64,000 bases of DNA from Novosphingobium sp. SCN 66-18 (GCA_001725355.1 MEGD01000021.1:26614-90613), one strand, 5' to 3'. Positions 17,771 through 26,860 are shown, numbered from the stretch's first letter. Notes: generated by a model not told the origin, from the sequence alone. Numbers and translations: made by a program.

Positions 17771-18591
17771 TGGGCGCGGTTCTCTATCACGGCGAGCCGA
17801 ACGGCGCTTCGCTGACGGTGCTGGCGGCGCTGGAAGAAGCTCGCGGCGAAGCGGGGGCCGAGGCGGGCGGCGAAGCGGCGCTGGGCATCGCCTGCCGGCC
17901 GATCGACCTGCTGGCGGGCGAACGGCACGGCATCCCCGGCCTGTCCGAACGCGTCGCGCTCGACATGGGCATCGAGGGCGAAGGCCCGGTGCTGGTGATC
18001 GATGGCGAGGCGATGACCGAGTCGGTGTTCCTGGCGCAATACATCGACGAACTGGCGGGCGGTGCCGGGCTCCAGCCGCGGGATTCGCACGCCCACTGGG
18101 AAATGATGATGTGGTGCCGCCAGATCACCGAACGGCTTTCGCCGGCGGCGGCCTTGCTCGGCAACCTGGCCTCCTCGCAGGCGGCAATCGCCGCCATCGG
18201 CGCGGAGGATTTCGCGGGCATCACGGCCAGCATCGTGTCCGACGATCTGCGCCAGCGCTGGCAGGCGCTGCACGACGGCGCGATCGACGCGGCGCAGGTG
18301 GCCGACAGCGAGACCAAGGTGGCGCAGGCGGTCGCGCGCTGCGAAGGCCAGCTGGCCGACGGGCGCGACTGGCTGATGGGTGTCTATTCGATCGCCGACA
18401 TCGTCACCTTCTCGTGGCTGGCGGGCATGGCACTGCTCCGCCCCGAAGCCTTCGCCGACGCGCCGAAAACCGCCGCATGGCTCGCGCGCGTGAAGGCGCG
18501 GCCCGCCGTGGCCGCCGCGCTGGCGCGCGCCACCGTATCCGAACCGCTCCGCGCCTGGGCGCCGGGGCCTGAAATCAATCGCTGGGGGTAA
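17770..18591 (+). CDS. Divergent glutathione S-transferase-like protein
   Basis: 273-residue protein whose ATG overlaps the previous stop (TGATG), so it is translationally coupled to the LigF-like GST. The N-terminal thioredoxin-like half contains an unusual Ala/Glu/Gly-rich insert (residues about 20-35) but keeps a GPVLVIDGEAMTESVFLAQYI segment equivalent to the glutathione-binding motif. The C-terminal half ends with YSIADIVTFSWLAG, the GST helix-6 N-capping motif. Possibly the partner subunit of the preceding GST. Substrate unknown. Confidence 0.7.
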   Translation: MGAVLYHGEPNGASLTVLAALEEARGEAGAEAGGEAALGIACRPIDLLAGERHGIPGLSERVALDMGIEGEGPVLVIDGEAMTESVFLAQYIDELAGGAGLQPRDSHAHWEMMMWCRQITERLSPAAALLGNLASSQAAIAAIGAEDFAGITASIVSDDLRQRWQALHDGAIDAAQVADSETKVAQAVARCEGQLADGRDWLMGVYSIADIVTFSWLAGMALLRPEAFADAPKTAAWLARVKARPAVAAALARATVSEPLRAWAPGPEINRWG

Positions 18592-18598
18592 GCCGACG

Positions 18599-20164
18599 AT
18601 GCGTGCAATCGACTATTTCGACCGTGGCCATGATCGCGATCCGCAGCGGCTGGCGGTGGTGGACACCGCAACCGGGCTGAAGCTGACGTTCGCCGAGACC
18701 AAGGAACTGTCCGAACGGATCGCGGCGGCGCTGCAGCGCGGCGGGTTCGAGAACCAGGACCTGCTGGGCCTGTATGGCCCCAACGACGGAATGCTGCTGG
18801 TGGTGCTGCTGGCGATGTGGCGCGCCAACGGCAAGTGGATCCCGGTCAACACCCGCAACGCCATCGATGCCAACGCCGGCTACATCAACTATGTGCGCTG
18901 CAAGTGGCTGGTCTATCATTCGTCGAAGGCGGACGAGGTCCAGCAGCTCAAGGACCGCTGCCCGGTGATGCGGCACTTCGTCTGCCTCGACAAGCGCGTG
19001 GGCGACGATCCCAGCCTCGAGGAGTTCATGGCGGGCGTGACCGCCGCCGATTTCGTCGAGCCGGAGGTCGATGCCTTCGGCAACCTGTCCGATCTGGTCG
19101 GCATCTTTCCCACCGGCGGCACCACCGGCCCGTCGAAGGGCGCGAACGTCACCAACCTGGGCTGGGGCACAATGATCGAGACGGCGGCCGATGCCATGGG
19201 CGGTCGCACCGACAGCCCGGTGGCGCTGGTGTCCGCGCCGATCACGCACGCGGCCGGGCCGATCGCGCTGTCCACGCTGAGCCTGGGCGCGACGCAGGTG
19301 ATCCTCCCCGGCTTCGATGCCGAGCGCGTGCTGCGCACCATCGCGGAGTACAAGGTCACCCACATGTACCTGCCGCCGACGGCGCTGTACCAGCTGATGG
19401 CATCGCCCGAGATCGGCGAACACGACTATTCCAGCCTGCGCATCTTCATCCTGGTCGGTTCGCCGTGCAGCCCGGAAAAGCTGCGGCAGGCGGTGGAGAT
19501 CTTCGGGCCGTGCATGTGCCAGTCCTATGGCCAGGTCGAATGCCCGATGATCGTGGCGTGGTTCCCGCCCGAGGATGTGGCACGGTTCGCCAGGGAAGCG
19601 CCCGACAAGCTGGCCGCGTGCGGCCGGCCCACGCGCTCCATCCGGGTCGCGCTGCTCGACGACGACGGCCGCGAGGTGCCGCGTGGCGAGGCGGGCGAGA
19701 TCTGCGCGCGGGGCGCGCTGGTCAGCCATTCCTATTTCGAGAAGCCCGAGGAAACCGCCGAAGTCCGCAAGTTCGGCTGGCACCACACCGGCGACGTCGG
19801 CAAGTTCGACGCGGACGGCTACCTCTATATCGTCGACCGCAAGAAGGACATGGTCGTCTCCGGCGGATTCAACGTGTTCACCGCCGAGGTCGAGGCGGCG
19901 GTCACCGAACTGGCGCAAGTGCGCGAGGCCTGCGTGTTCGGCATCCCGCACGAGAAGTGGGGCGAACAGGTCCACGCCGTGGTGGTGGCCGAGGGGATCA
20001 CCGGCGCGGAGATCATCGCCTATGCCAAGGATCGCCTGGGCGGGGTGAAGGCGCCCAAGTCGGTCGAGTTCGTGCCCGAAATCCCGCGCACCGCCGCCGG
20101 CAAGATGGACAAGAAGGCGCTGCGCGTGAAGTATTGGGGTGACGCCCAGCGGATGGTTAACTAA
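18599..20164 (+). CDS. Acyl-CoA synthetase, class I adenylate-forming enzyme
   Basis: Activates a carboxylic acid to its CoA thioester through an acyl-AMP. 521 residues. Motifs: P-loop PTGGTTGPSKG (about 177-187), A5-type QSYGQVECP, A8 HTGDVGKFDADGYLYIVDRKKD and the C-terminal catalytic lysine in PRTAAGKMDKKALR. Seven nt after the GST-like gene, so part of the operon. Context with GSTs, an SDR and hydrolases suggests an aromatic or side-chain acid rather than a housekeeping fatty acid, but the substrate cannot be read from sequence. Confidence 0.85.
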   Translation: MRAIDYFDRGHDRDPQRLAVVDTATGLKLTFAETKELSERIAAALQRGGFENQDLLGLYGPNDGMLLVVLLAMWRANGKWIPVNTRNAIDANAGYINYVRCKWLVYHSSKADEVQQLKDRCPVMRHFVCLDKRVGDDPSLEEFMAGVTAADFVEPEVDAFGNLSDLVGIFPTGGTTGPSKGANVTNLGWGTMIETAADAMGGRTDSPVALVSAPITHAAGPIALSTLSLGATQVILPGFDAERVLRTIAEYKVTHMYLPPTALYQLMASPEIGEHDYSSLRIFILVGSPCSPEKLRQAVEIFGPCMCQSYGQVECPMIVAWFPPEDVARFAREAPDKLAACGRPTRSIRVALLDDDGREVPRGEAGEICARGALVSHSYFEKPEETAEVRKFGWHHTGDVGKFDADGYLYIVDRKKDMVVSGGFNVFTAEVEAAVTELAQVREACVFGIPHEKWGEQVHAVVVAEGITGAEIIAYAKDRLGGVKAPKSVEFVPEIPRTAAGKMDKKALRVKYWGDAQRMVN

Positions 20165-20221
20165 CCCCTTAAACGGGACGCGAATCCGAGCCGGAAGCCG
20201 GCCGACGGGAGAGGATGCGAG

Positions 20222-22334
20222 ATGCGAATGATGCGTGGAATCCGGTGGGCGCTGGCATCGGGCGCGGTGCTGCTGGCAAGCCTGACCGCCAGCGACATGG
20301 TGACGGCGGCAAACGGTGGAGCCGGGAGCGTGGTGGACGCCGCGCGCATCCAGGCCGCCAATGCAATGGACTGGCTCTCCTATGGCCGCACCTATGACGA
20401 GCAGCGCTTCAGCCCGCTCGACCGGATCAACCAGGGCAATATCGGCACGCTGGGGCTGGCCTGGTATGCCGACATGGACACCGCGCGCGGGCAGGAAGCG
20501 ACGCCGCTGGTGATCGACGGCAAGATCTACATCACCACTGCGTGGTCGAAGGCCAAGGCCTATGACGCGGTGTCGGGCAAGCTGTTGTGGGAGTTCGATC
20601 CCAAGGTGCCGGGCGAAACCGCGGTGAAGGCGTGCTGCGACGTGGTCAACCGCGGCATGGCGGCGTGGGGCGACAAGCTCTATCTCGGCACGCTGGACGG
20701 CCGGCTGATCGCGCTGGACCGCGCGACGGGCAAGCAGGTGTGGTCCACCGTAACGGTCGATCAGACCAAGGCCTATACCATCACCGGCGCGCCGCGCGTG
20801 ATCAACGGGCTGGTGCTGATCGGCAACGGCGGCGCCGAAATGGGCGTGCGCGGCTATATCACCGCCTATGACGCGCAGACCGGCAAGCAGGCCTGGCGGT
20901 TCTACACCGTGCCCGACCAGCCGGGGAAGAACACCGAGGAATACCTCAAGAAAGCCGAATCCACCTGGCACGGCGAATGGTGGAAGCTGGGCGGGGGAGG
21001 CACCGTCTGGGATTCGATGGCCTATGACCCGGCCACCGACCTGCTCTACATCGGCGTGGGCAACGGCAGCCCGTGGAACCAGTCGTACCGGTCGCCGGGC
21101 GGCGGCGACAACCTCTACCTGTCCTCGGTCGTCGCGATCCGCGCGAAGACGGGGCAGTACGTCTGGCACTTCCAGGAAACGCCGGGCGAAACCTGGGACT
21201 TCACCGCTTCGCAGCACATCATGCTGGCCGACCTCGAAATCGGCGGGAATGCACGCGCCGAAGAACGGCTTCTTCTACGTGATCGACCGCGAGACCGGCC
21301 AGTTCATCTCGGGCAACAACTACGCGCCGGTGAACTGGGCGACCGGGCTCGATCCGGTAACCGGCCGGCCGATCGAGAACCCGGAATCGCGCTACGACAA
21401 GACGGGCAAGCCCTTTATCAGCACGCCGGGCGCGGCGGGCGCGCATTCGTGGCACCCGATGGCCTATGACCCGGCGCAGAAGCTGGTGTTCATCCCCGCG
21501 CAGTTCGCGGCGTTCCCCTATTTCCCCGACAAGAACTGGAAGCCTTCACCGGTCGGCTTCAACGTGGGCATCGACCAGGCGGCGGGCGCGATGCCGGCCG
21601 ACGCCAAGGTCCGCGCGCAGGCGCGCGCCGCCACCACCGGGGCGATCATCGCCTGGGACCCGGTGGCGCAGAAGGAACGCTGGCGCGTCAGCTTCCCCGG
21701 CCCGTGGAACGGGGGCCTGCTGGCCACCGGGGGCGGCCTGCTGTTCCAGGGCAACGCCAAGGGCACGTTCGCGGCCTATTCGATCAGGGACGGCAAGGAA
21801 CTGTGGTCGTTTCCGGCGCAGACCGGCGTGGTCGCGGCGCCCGTCACGTTCATGGCGGGCGGTGAGCAGTACGTGGCGGTTCTGGCCGGCTGGGGCGGCG
21901 TGTGGCCGCTGGCGACCGGCATCCTCGCCGAGAAATCCGGCCCGGTGCGCAACGTCAGCCGCCTGCTGGTGTTCAAGATCGGCGGCAAGGCCAGCCTGCC
22001 TCCGGCTCCGGCGCTGAACGAACTGCCGCTCGATCCGCCTGCGCTGGCCGGCACGCCGGCGCAAGTGGCGGAAGGCGCGCAGCACTTCGGCCGCTATTGC
22101 AACGTCTGCCACGGCGATGCCGCGATCGGCGGCGGCGTGGTGCCCGACCTGCGCCGCAGCGGCTTCCTGGCCGATCCGAAATCGTGGCAGATGATCGTGC
22201 ACGACGGCGCGCTGAAGGACAACGGCATGATCGCCTGGTCGCCGGTGCTGACGCCCGCGCAGATCGAGACGATCCGCCTTTACGTCATCAAGCGCGCGAA
22301 CGAGGACAAGGCGCTGGCCGCGCAAGGCGGCTGA
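20222..22334 (+). pseudogene. PQQ-dependent quinohaemoprotein alcohol dehydrogenase, frameshifted
   Basis: Periplasmic alcohol dehydrogenase with a signal peptide (about residues 1-29), an eight-bladed PQQ propeller with the adjacent-cysteine motif KACCDVV (Cys138-Cys139) and [10 protein letters not shown], and a C-terminal cytochrome c domain with haem motif CNVCH. Reading frame 1 runs from ATG 20222 to about 21247; the homologous continuation ([20 protein letters not shown]) resumes at 21249 in another frame and runs to 22334. From remembered family alignments about 17 nt are missing at the junction, where homologues have a DGKPRKV-type segment. As given it cannot make the full enzyme. A sequencing error is possible but would need a multi-base loss. 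Confidence 0.8.
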
Positions 22335-22684
22335 CGCCGGAATATCCGGTGCGGGGCGGACGGGGCATGCGGCCGATCGTTCGCTTCCCCCGCATAATGC
22401 TGGTTTGCGCTGGCAAAATTCGTATGCCTCGCTTACCAGTTGGATTTTCACGGATAAGAATTTTTCATGGAGAAGAAATTCGCGAGGAATAGCGTGATCC
22501 CCAGGACATCGGCGCCTATCGCGAGACCAAGACGGTGACTCACCGGTTGTAGGTGTCACCGTCATCCCGGCGAAAGCCGGGATCTCGTGAGGCTGGGGGC
22601 CGATCCACCCGGCGCTCACCCTGCAACGGCCTGAGATCCCGGCTTTCGCCGGGATGACGGGCATCTTTTTGGAAAGTCTGGAAA
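22335..22684. other. 350-nt gap with repeat R4 and a possible gene remnant
   Basis: No intact gene. The middle (22380-22490) is AT-richer than its surroundings and may contain a promoter for the downstream genes. 22493-22552 reads as about 19 codons ending in a stop (RDPQDIGAYRETKTVTHRL), preceded directly by an in-frame stop; it looks like the tail of a lost enzyme gene. The palindromic repeat R4 occupies 22560-22659. Confidence 0.4.
22560..22659. repeat. Intergenic palindromic repeat R4 (27-bp perfect arms)
   Basis: The arms at 22560-22586 and 22633-22659 are exact reverse complements; each arm itself contains the inner palindrome CCCGGCGAAAGCCGGG. The 46-nt loop is not repetitive. This type of element (starting CGTCATCCCGGC) is widespread between genes of proteobacteria. 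It lies 25 nt upstream of the amidohydrolase start. Confidence 0.9.
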
Positions 22685-23557
22685 ATGCCCATCGACCTCA
22701 CCAAGATCAAGGCGATCGACGTCCACGTCCATGCCGAGGTTTCGTGCCACGATCCCGAAGACCCGATCATGGGCAAGTTCTTCGATGCGGCCTCGGCCTA
22801 TTTCAAGGCGCCGCGCGAACGGCCCAAGATGCCCGAGATCGTCGAGATCTACCGCGAACAGCAGATCGCCTTCTGCCTGTTCACGGTGGATTGCGAGAGC
22901 GGCATCGGCGCGAAGCGCCTGTCGAACTACGAGATCGCCGAATTCGCCGCGAAGCATGACGACATCTGCATCCCCTTCGCCTCGATCGATCCGCACAAGG
23001 GCAAGCTGGGCGCGCGCGAGGCGCGGGACCTGATCGAGAACCACGGCGTGCGGGGCTTCAAGTTCCACCACATCATGCAGAACATCCACCCGGCCGAGCA
23101 GGTCGGCTATGCGATCTACGAGGTCATCAACGCATACAAGCTGCCCGCGATCTTCCACACCGGCCATTCGGGCATGGGCACGGGGATGCGCGGCGGCGGC
23201 GGGGTGCGGCTGAAGTATGGCCAGCCGATGCTGGTCGACGACGTGGCGGTCGATTTCCCCGACATGAAGATCATCCTGGCCCATCCAAGCTGGCCGTGGG
23301 TGGACGAAAGCCTGTCGATGGCGCTGCACAAGGACAACGTGTTCATCGACCTTTCGGGCTGGTCGCCCAAGTATTTCGCGCCGCAGATCATCCAGTACGC
23401 CAACACGCAGCTGCGCAAGAAGATGCTGTTCGGCAGCGATTTTCCACTGATCCATCCGCAGAAGTGGATCGAGGCGGCCCTCAAGGTCGGCTTCAAGGAG
23501 GACGTCCTGCCCGGCATCATGAAGGACAACGCCACCCGCGTGCTCGGGCTGGCCTGA
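22685..23557 (+). CDS. Amidohydrolase-2 family metal-dependent hydrolase/decarboxylase
   Basis: 290-residue TIM-barrel enzyme of the amidohydrolase superfamily. The metal-binding H-x-H is in DVHVHAE (His14, His16); further metal or catalytic residues are likely in FHTGHSG, LAHPSW and the terminal Asp of FGSDFP. Members of this COG decarboxylate aromatic acids, hydrate or hydrolyse ring-cleavage products. It is not the LigW type found later in the window. ATG 22685; continues the catabolic operon. Substrate unknown. Confidence 0.8.
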   Translation: MPIDLTKIKAIDVHVHAEVSCHDPEDPIMGKFFDAASAYFKAPRERPKMPEIVEIYREQQIAFCLFTVDCESGIGAKRLSNYEIAEFAAKHDDICIPFASIDPHKGKLGAREARDLIENHGVRGFKFHHIMQNIHPAEQVGYAIYEVINAYKLPAIFHTGHSGMGTGMRGGGGVRLKYGQPMLVDDVAVDFPDMKIILAHPSWPWVDESLSMALHKDNVFIDLSGWSPKYFAPQIIQYANTQLRKKMLFGSDFPLIHPQKWIEAALKVGFKEDVLPGIMKDNATRVLGLA

Positions 23558-23569
23558 CGGAGAGGGACG

Positions 23570-24034
23570 ATGGCCGGCGATCCCGAAGACATCCGCGCCT
23601 GGCAGCGGCTCGACGCGGAGATTACCACCTCCGGCCGGATCGAGGACAAGGACGTGGCGCGGCTGGCGGCGCTGGGCGTGCGCCACGTCGTCAACCTCGC
23701 GCTGGAAACCCATCCCGAGGCGCTGGCCGATGAAGGCGCCAAGCTGACCGGGCAGGGGATCGCCTATACCCACATTCCGGTGCCGTTCGACGCGCCGGGC
23801 GAGGATCACTTCGCGGCCTTTCGCAAGGCGGTGGAGGAAGGCCCGCGTCCGGTCCACGTCCACTGCATCATGAACTGGCGCGTGTCCGCGTTCTTCTACC
23901 GCCTGAATCGCGATCATCGCGGGATGGCCGAGCCGGAGGCGCGCGCGATCATGGAACGGCAGTGGTCGCCCGACGGCAGCGATCGGCCGGAGGCGGAAGT
24001 CTGGGCGGCCTTCATCGCGGAGTCCGCGCGATGA
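23570..24034 (+). CDS. Protein-tyrosine-phosphatase-like protein (DUF442/BLH-phosphatase type)
   Basis: 154 residues. The phosphatase-loop-like sequence VHVHCIMNWRVSA gives His98-Cys99-x4-Arg104, the short H-C-x4-R form seen in the beta-lactamase-hydrolase-associated (DUF442) family rather than the classical C-x5-R. The N-terminal part (TTSGRIEDKDVARLAALGVRHVVNL) also fits that family. It is embedded in a catabolic operon, 12 nt after the amidohydrolase and overlapping the SDR (ATGA). A regulatory or thiol-modification role is possible; no proven function. Confidence 0.7.
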   Translation: MAGDPEDIRAWQRLDAEITTSGRIEDKDVARLAALGVRHVVNLALETHPEALADEGAKLTGQGIAYTHIPVPFDAPGEDHFAAFRKAVEEGPRPVHVHCIMNWRVSAFFYRLNRDHRGMAEPEARAIMERQWSPDGSDRPEAEVWAAFIAESAR

Positions 24035-24792
24035 CCGATCTTGCGGGCCGGCATGTCGTGATCACCGGGGCATCGACCGGGATCGGCCGCGCCAGCGCCA
24101 CGCGCTGCGCGCAGGCCGGCGCGGCGGTGACGCTGATCGCGCGCCGCGCCGACCTGCTGGAGCAGGCGGTGGCCGACCTGCGCGCCGAAACGGGCGCGCG
24201 CGCGGCCTTTGCCGCCGCCGACGTGGCCGACAAGGCGGCGCTCAAGGGCGCGCTCGACGCCGCGGTCGCGGCGAACGGGCCGATCGACGGGCTGTTTCTC
24301 AACGCCGGGATCGGCGGCACGTTCGCGCCGGTGGAGGACTATCCGGACGACGCCTTCAACGCGGTGATGGCGGTGAACCTCAAGGGCGTGCTCTGGGCGA
24401 TCCAGCACGTGCTGCCGGCGATGAAGCAGCGCGGCGCGGGCGCGATCCTGGTGACGGGGAGCCTGGCCAGCGAGCGCGGCCTGCCGATGAACGCGGGCTA
24501 TGTCGCCAGCAAGCACGCGGTGCTGGGCCTGTCGCGCGCGGTTGCCAGCGAGGCGGCCGCGTTCGGCGTGCGCTGCAACTGCATCATCCCCGGCCTGATC
24601 GAGACGCCGATGCTGGAAGGGCTTCCGCCCGAAGCGACCTCGCAGATGGCGCGGGCGGTGCCGCAGGGGCGCACCGGCACGGCGGCGGAACTGGCCGAGG
24701 TCGCCGCGTTCCTGCTGTCGGACGCGGCCAGCCACGTCACGGCGCAAGCCTGGGCCGTGGACGGCGGGATGCTGGGAACGATGCGTGTCTGA
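24031..24792 (+). CDS. Short-chain dehydrogenase/reductase
   Basis: 253-residue classical SDR. Cofactor motif TGASTGIG, structural NAG, catalytic YVASK, and a C-terminal WAVDGGMLGT. The ATG at 24031 overlaps the previous stop. NAD(P)-dependent oxidation or reduction of an alcohol/ketone in the pathway encoded by this operon, perhaps a Calpha-alcohol. Substrate not predictable. Confidence 0.85.
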   Translation: MTDLAGRHVVITGASTGIGRASATRCAQAGAAVTLIARRADLLEQAVADLRAETGARAAFAAADVADKAALKGALDAAVAANGPIDGLFLNAGIGGTFAPVEDYPDDAFNAVMAVNLKGVLWAIQHVLPAMKQRGAGAILVTGSLASERGLPMNAGYVASKHAVLGLSRAVASEAAAFGVRCNCIIPGLIETPMLEGLPPEATSQMARAVPQGRTGTAAELAEVAAFLLSDAASHVTAQAWAVDGGMLGTMRV

Positions 24793-24814
24793 ACGCGCCC
24801 GCGGGAGAAAGTCG

Positions 24815-25591
24815 ATGGCCCTGAAATACTACCATGCCGAGCCGGTGGCGAACTCGCTCAAGTCGATGATTCCGCTGAAGGAAAAGGGCCTCGCCTACGA
24901 AAGCGTCTATGTCGATCTGCACAAGTTCGAACAGCATCAGCCGTGGTTCGTGGCGATCAATCCCGAAGGGCAGGTGCCGGTGCTCGATCACGATGGCACG
25001 GTGATCACCCACACCACCGTCATCAACGAATACCTGGAGGATGCCTTCCCCGACGCGCAGCCCGATTCCGGCCCGCTGCGCCCGCGCGATCCGCTGGGCG
25101 CGGCGCGGATGCGCTACTGGAACAAGTTCGTCGACGAGCACGTGATGAACTTCGTCTCGATGCACGGCTGGCACCGCATGATCGGCGTGATCGCGCGCAA
25201 TATCGAGAACGGGGAGTTCGAGAAGCTGCTGGAGAACATTCCGCTGCCCGACCAGCGCAAGAAATGGGCGACGGCACGATCGGGCTTTTCCGAGGCCGAT
25301 CTCGCCAATGCCACCGCCAAGATCGAATACGCGGTCGACAAGGTCGAAAAGCAGCTGGGCGAAACGGCGTGGCTGGCGGGCGATGCCTACACCCTGGCCG
25401 ACATCAATTTCTATGCCCACTGCGGCATGATGGTGGAGCGCATGTTCCCCGAACTGGAGATCGCGAAGCGCGCGCCGCGCCTGGTGGACTGGCGCGAGCG
25501 GATGACCGCGCGCCCCGGCGTGGCCGAGGCGCTGCGCGGCGAGGACCGCACCGCGCCGGGGCTGCGCACCTGGACCGGGCATGTCCGCTAA
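24815..25591 (+). CDS. Glutathione S-transferase, LigF-like
   Basis: 258-residue GST closely following the LigF pattern: ANSLKSMIPLKEKGLAYESVYVDLHKFEQH at the N terminus (read in part), INPEGQVPVLDHDG cis-proline loop, THTTVINEYLEDAFP glutathione motif, IPLPDQRKKW linker and YTLADINFY near the end. LigF is the beta-etherase opening beta-O-4 lignin dimers. ATG 24815 preceded by GGGAG; the longer upstream start at 24785 lacks support. It is the third GST in one operon, which suggests enantiomer- or substrate-specific partners. Confidence 0.78.
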   Translation: MALKYYHAEPVANSLKSMIPLKEKGLAYESVYVDLHKFEQHQPWFVAINPEGQVPVLDHDGTVITHTTVINEYLEDAFPDAQPDSGPLRPRDPLGAARMRYWNKFVDEHVMNFVSMHGWHRMIGVIARNIENGEFEKLLENIPLPDQRKKWATARSGFSEADLANATAKIEYAVDKVEKQLGETAWLAGDAYTLADINFYAHCGMMVERMFPELEIAKRAPRLVDWRERMTARPGVAEALRGEDRTAPGLRTWTGHVR

Positions 25592-25621
25592 GGCGCGGCG
25601 AAAGGGAGAAATGAGAGCGAC

Positions 25622-26359
25622 ATGGCCGGCTTTGTTCTGATTCATGGGTCCTGGCACGGCGGCTGGTGCTTCGATCCGGTCGCCGAGATCCTGCGCGCGC
25701 GGGGCCATGCGGTGCTGGCGCCGACGCTGCCCGGCATGGGCGGCACGGCCGAGGAACTGGCGGCGGTCACGCTCGAAGGCTGGGCGGATTTCGCGCTGGA
25801 ACACTGCCGCCGGCTGCGCGCCGAAATCGGCGGGCCGGTGGTGCTGGCCGGGCACAGCCGGGGCGGGCTGGTCGTCAGCACGGCGGCGGAGCGCGATCCG
25901 CAGGCGATGGACGCGCTCGTCTATATCTGCGCGATGATGCTGCCCACGGGCCTCTCGCGCGCCGAATTCAAGAAGCTGGAAGGTCCCAACCCGGCCTTTG
26001 ACGCGATCATCAGCCCGGTCCACGGCGGCGTGGGCACGGTGGTCGATCCGGCCGCGGCGGGCGCGGTCTTCGCGCAGGTTTCCCCGCCCGATCTGGTGGC
26101 GGCGGCGCTGCCGCGCCTGATCGCCGAACCGCACGGCCCGCGTTCGGAAAAGCTGACCCTGACGCCGGAACGGTGGGGCCGCCTGCCGCGCACCTATGTG
26201 GAATGCACGCAGGATCGCACGATCCCGATCGACAGCCAGCGCAAGATGCAGCAGTTTTCGCCGGGCGCGCGGGTGGTGACGCTCGATGCGGACCACAGCC
26301 CCTATCTGTCGCGCCCGGTCGAGCTGGCCGATGCGCTGGAGAGCAGCCTTCCGGCCTGA
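25622..26359 (+). CDS. Alpha/beta hydrolase
   Basis: 245-residue single-domain hydrolase. Oxyanion motif IHGSWHGGW, nucleophile elbow GHSRGG, acid likely in CTQDRTIP and histidine in LDADHSPYLSRP. Similar to methylesterase-like/MEST-type alpha/beta hydrolases found in aromatic-catabolic clusters. Last gene of the plus-strand operon; convergent with the VOC gene, 23 nt apart. A second, different alpha/beta hydrolase of the same class is at 30198. Confidence 0.82.
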   Translation: MAGFVLIHGSWHGGWCFDPVAEILRARGHAVLAPTLPGMGGTAEELAAVTLEGWADFALEHCRRLRAEIGGPVVLAGHSRGGLVVSTAAERDPQAMDALVYICAMMLPTGLSRAEFKKLEGPNPAFDAIISPVHGGVGTVVDPAAAGAVFAQVSPPDLVAAALPRLIAEPHGPRSEKLTLTPERWGRLPRTYVECTQDRTIPIDSQRKMQQFSPGARVVTLDADHSPYLSRPVELADALESSLPA

Positions 26360-26382
26360 CCGGCCGCTCCGCCGGGCGGGGT

Positions 26383-26784
26383 TCAATCGCCGAAGAAATT
26401 GAGTTCCAGCAGCACGTTGTTGGGATCGGCGGTGAAGATCTGGCGCAAGCCGATCGCGGTGACGGTATTGACCTGGAAGGCCATGCCGCGCGCCTCGATC
26501 CGGGCGACCATTTCGTCATAGCCCGCGCAGTTGAGCGCGACGTGGTGGATCGCGCCGGTCAGCTCGCCGGGGCGCACGGTGCGGTCGAACGCGCGGGGGC
26601 AGTCTTCCGAATTGATGTGGATGATCGCCCGGCCGGCGTGGTCGTACATCCATTGCGCGTTCCGCGGCGTGAGCGGGGCGGGCGCGTCGCGCCGTTCCAG
26701 GCCCAGCAGGGAACGGTAGAATTCCGCGGTTTCGTCAAGCCGGTCGGTAATGATGTTGACGTGATCGAGCGCGTTGACGCGCAT
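26383..26784 (-). CDS. VOC (glyoxalase/extradiol dioxygenase-like) family protein
   Basis: 133-residue single-chain vicinal-oxygen-chelate protein with two beta-alpha-beta-beta-beta modules. Candidate metal ligands: His in ALDHVNII, His in GAIHHVALN and Glu in VLLELNFFG. AGGAGAAGG lies before ATG 26784. It could be a ring-cleavage dioxygenase-like or isomerase activity. Convergent with the alpha/beta hydrolase and upstream-adjacent to purU on the same strand. Confidence 0.78.
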   Translation of the reverse strand: MRVNALDHVNIITDRLDETAEFYRSLLGLERRDAPAPLTPRNAQWMYDHAGRAIIHINSEDCPRAFDRTVRPGELTGAIHHVALNCAGYDEMVARIEARGMAFQVNTVTAIGLRQIFTADPNNVLLELNFFGD

Positions 26785-26860
26785 GGCCTTCTCCTCTCGC
26801 AAACAGGACCGGAGGCGGCCCCGGGCGGCGGGTTGGTGACCCCGCCGCCCGGCGACCGCG

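Noticed and set aside
21239-21255. Programmed ribosomal frameshift in the PQQ dehydrogenase
   Set aside because: No slippery heptamer or downstream pseudoknot is seen, and several family residues are missing at the junction, so a deletion explains it better.
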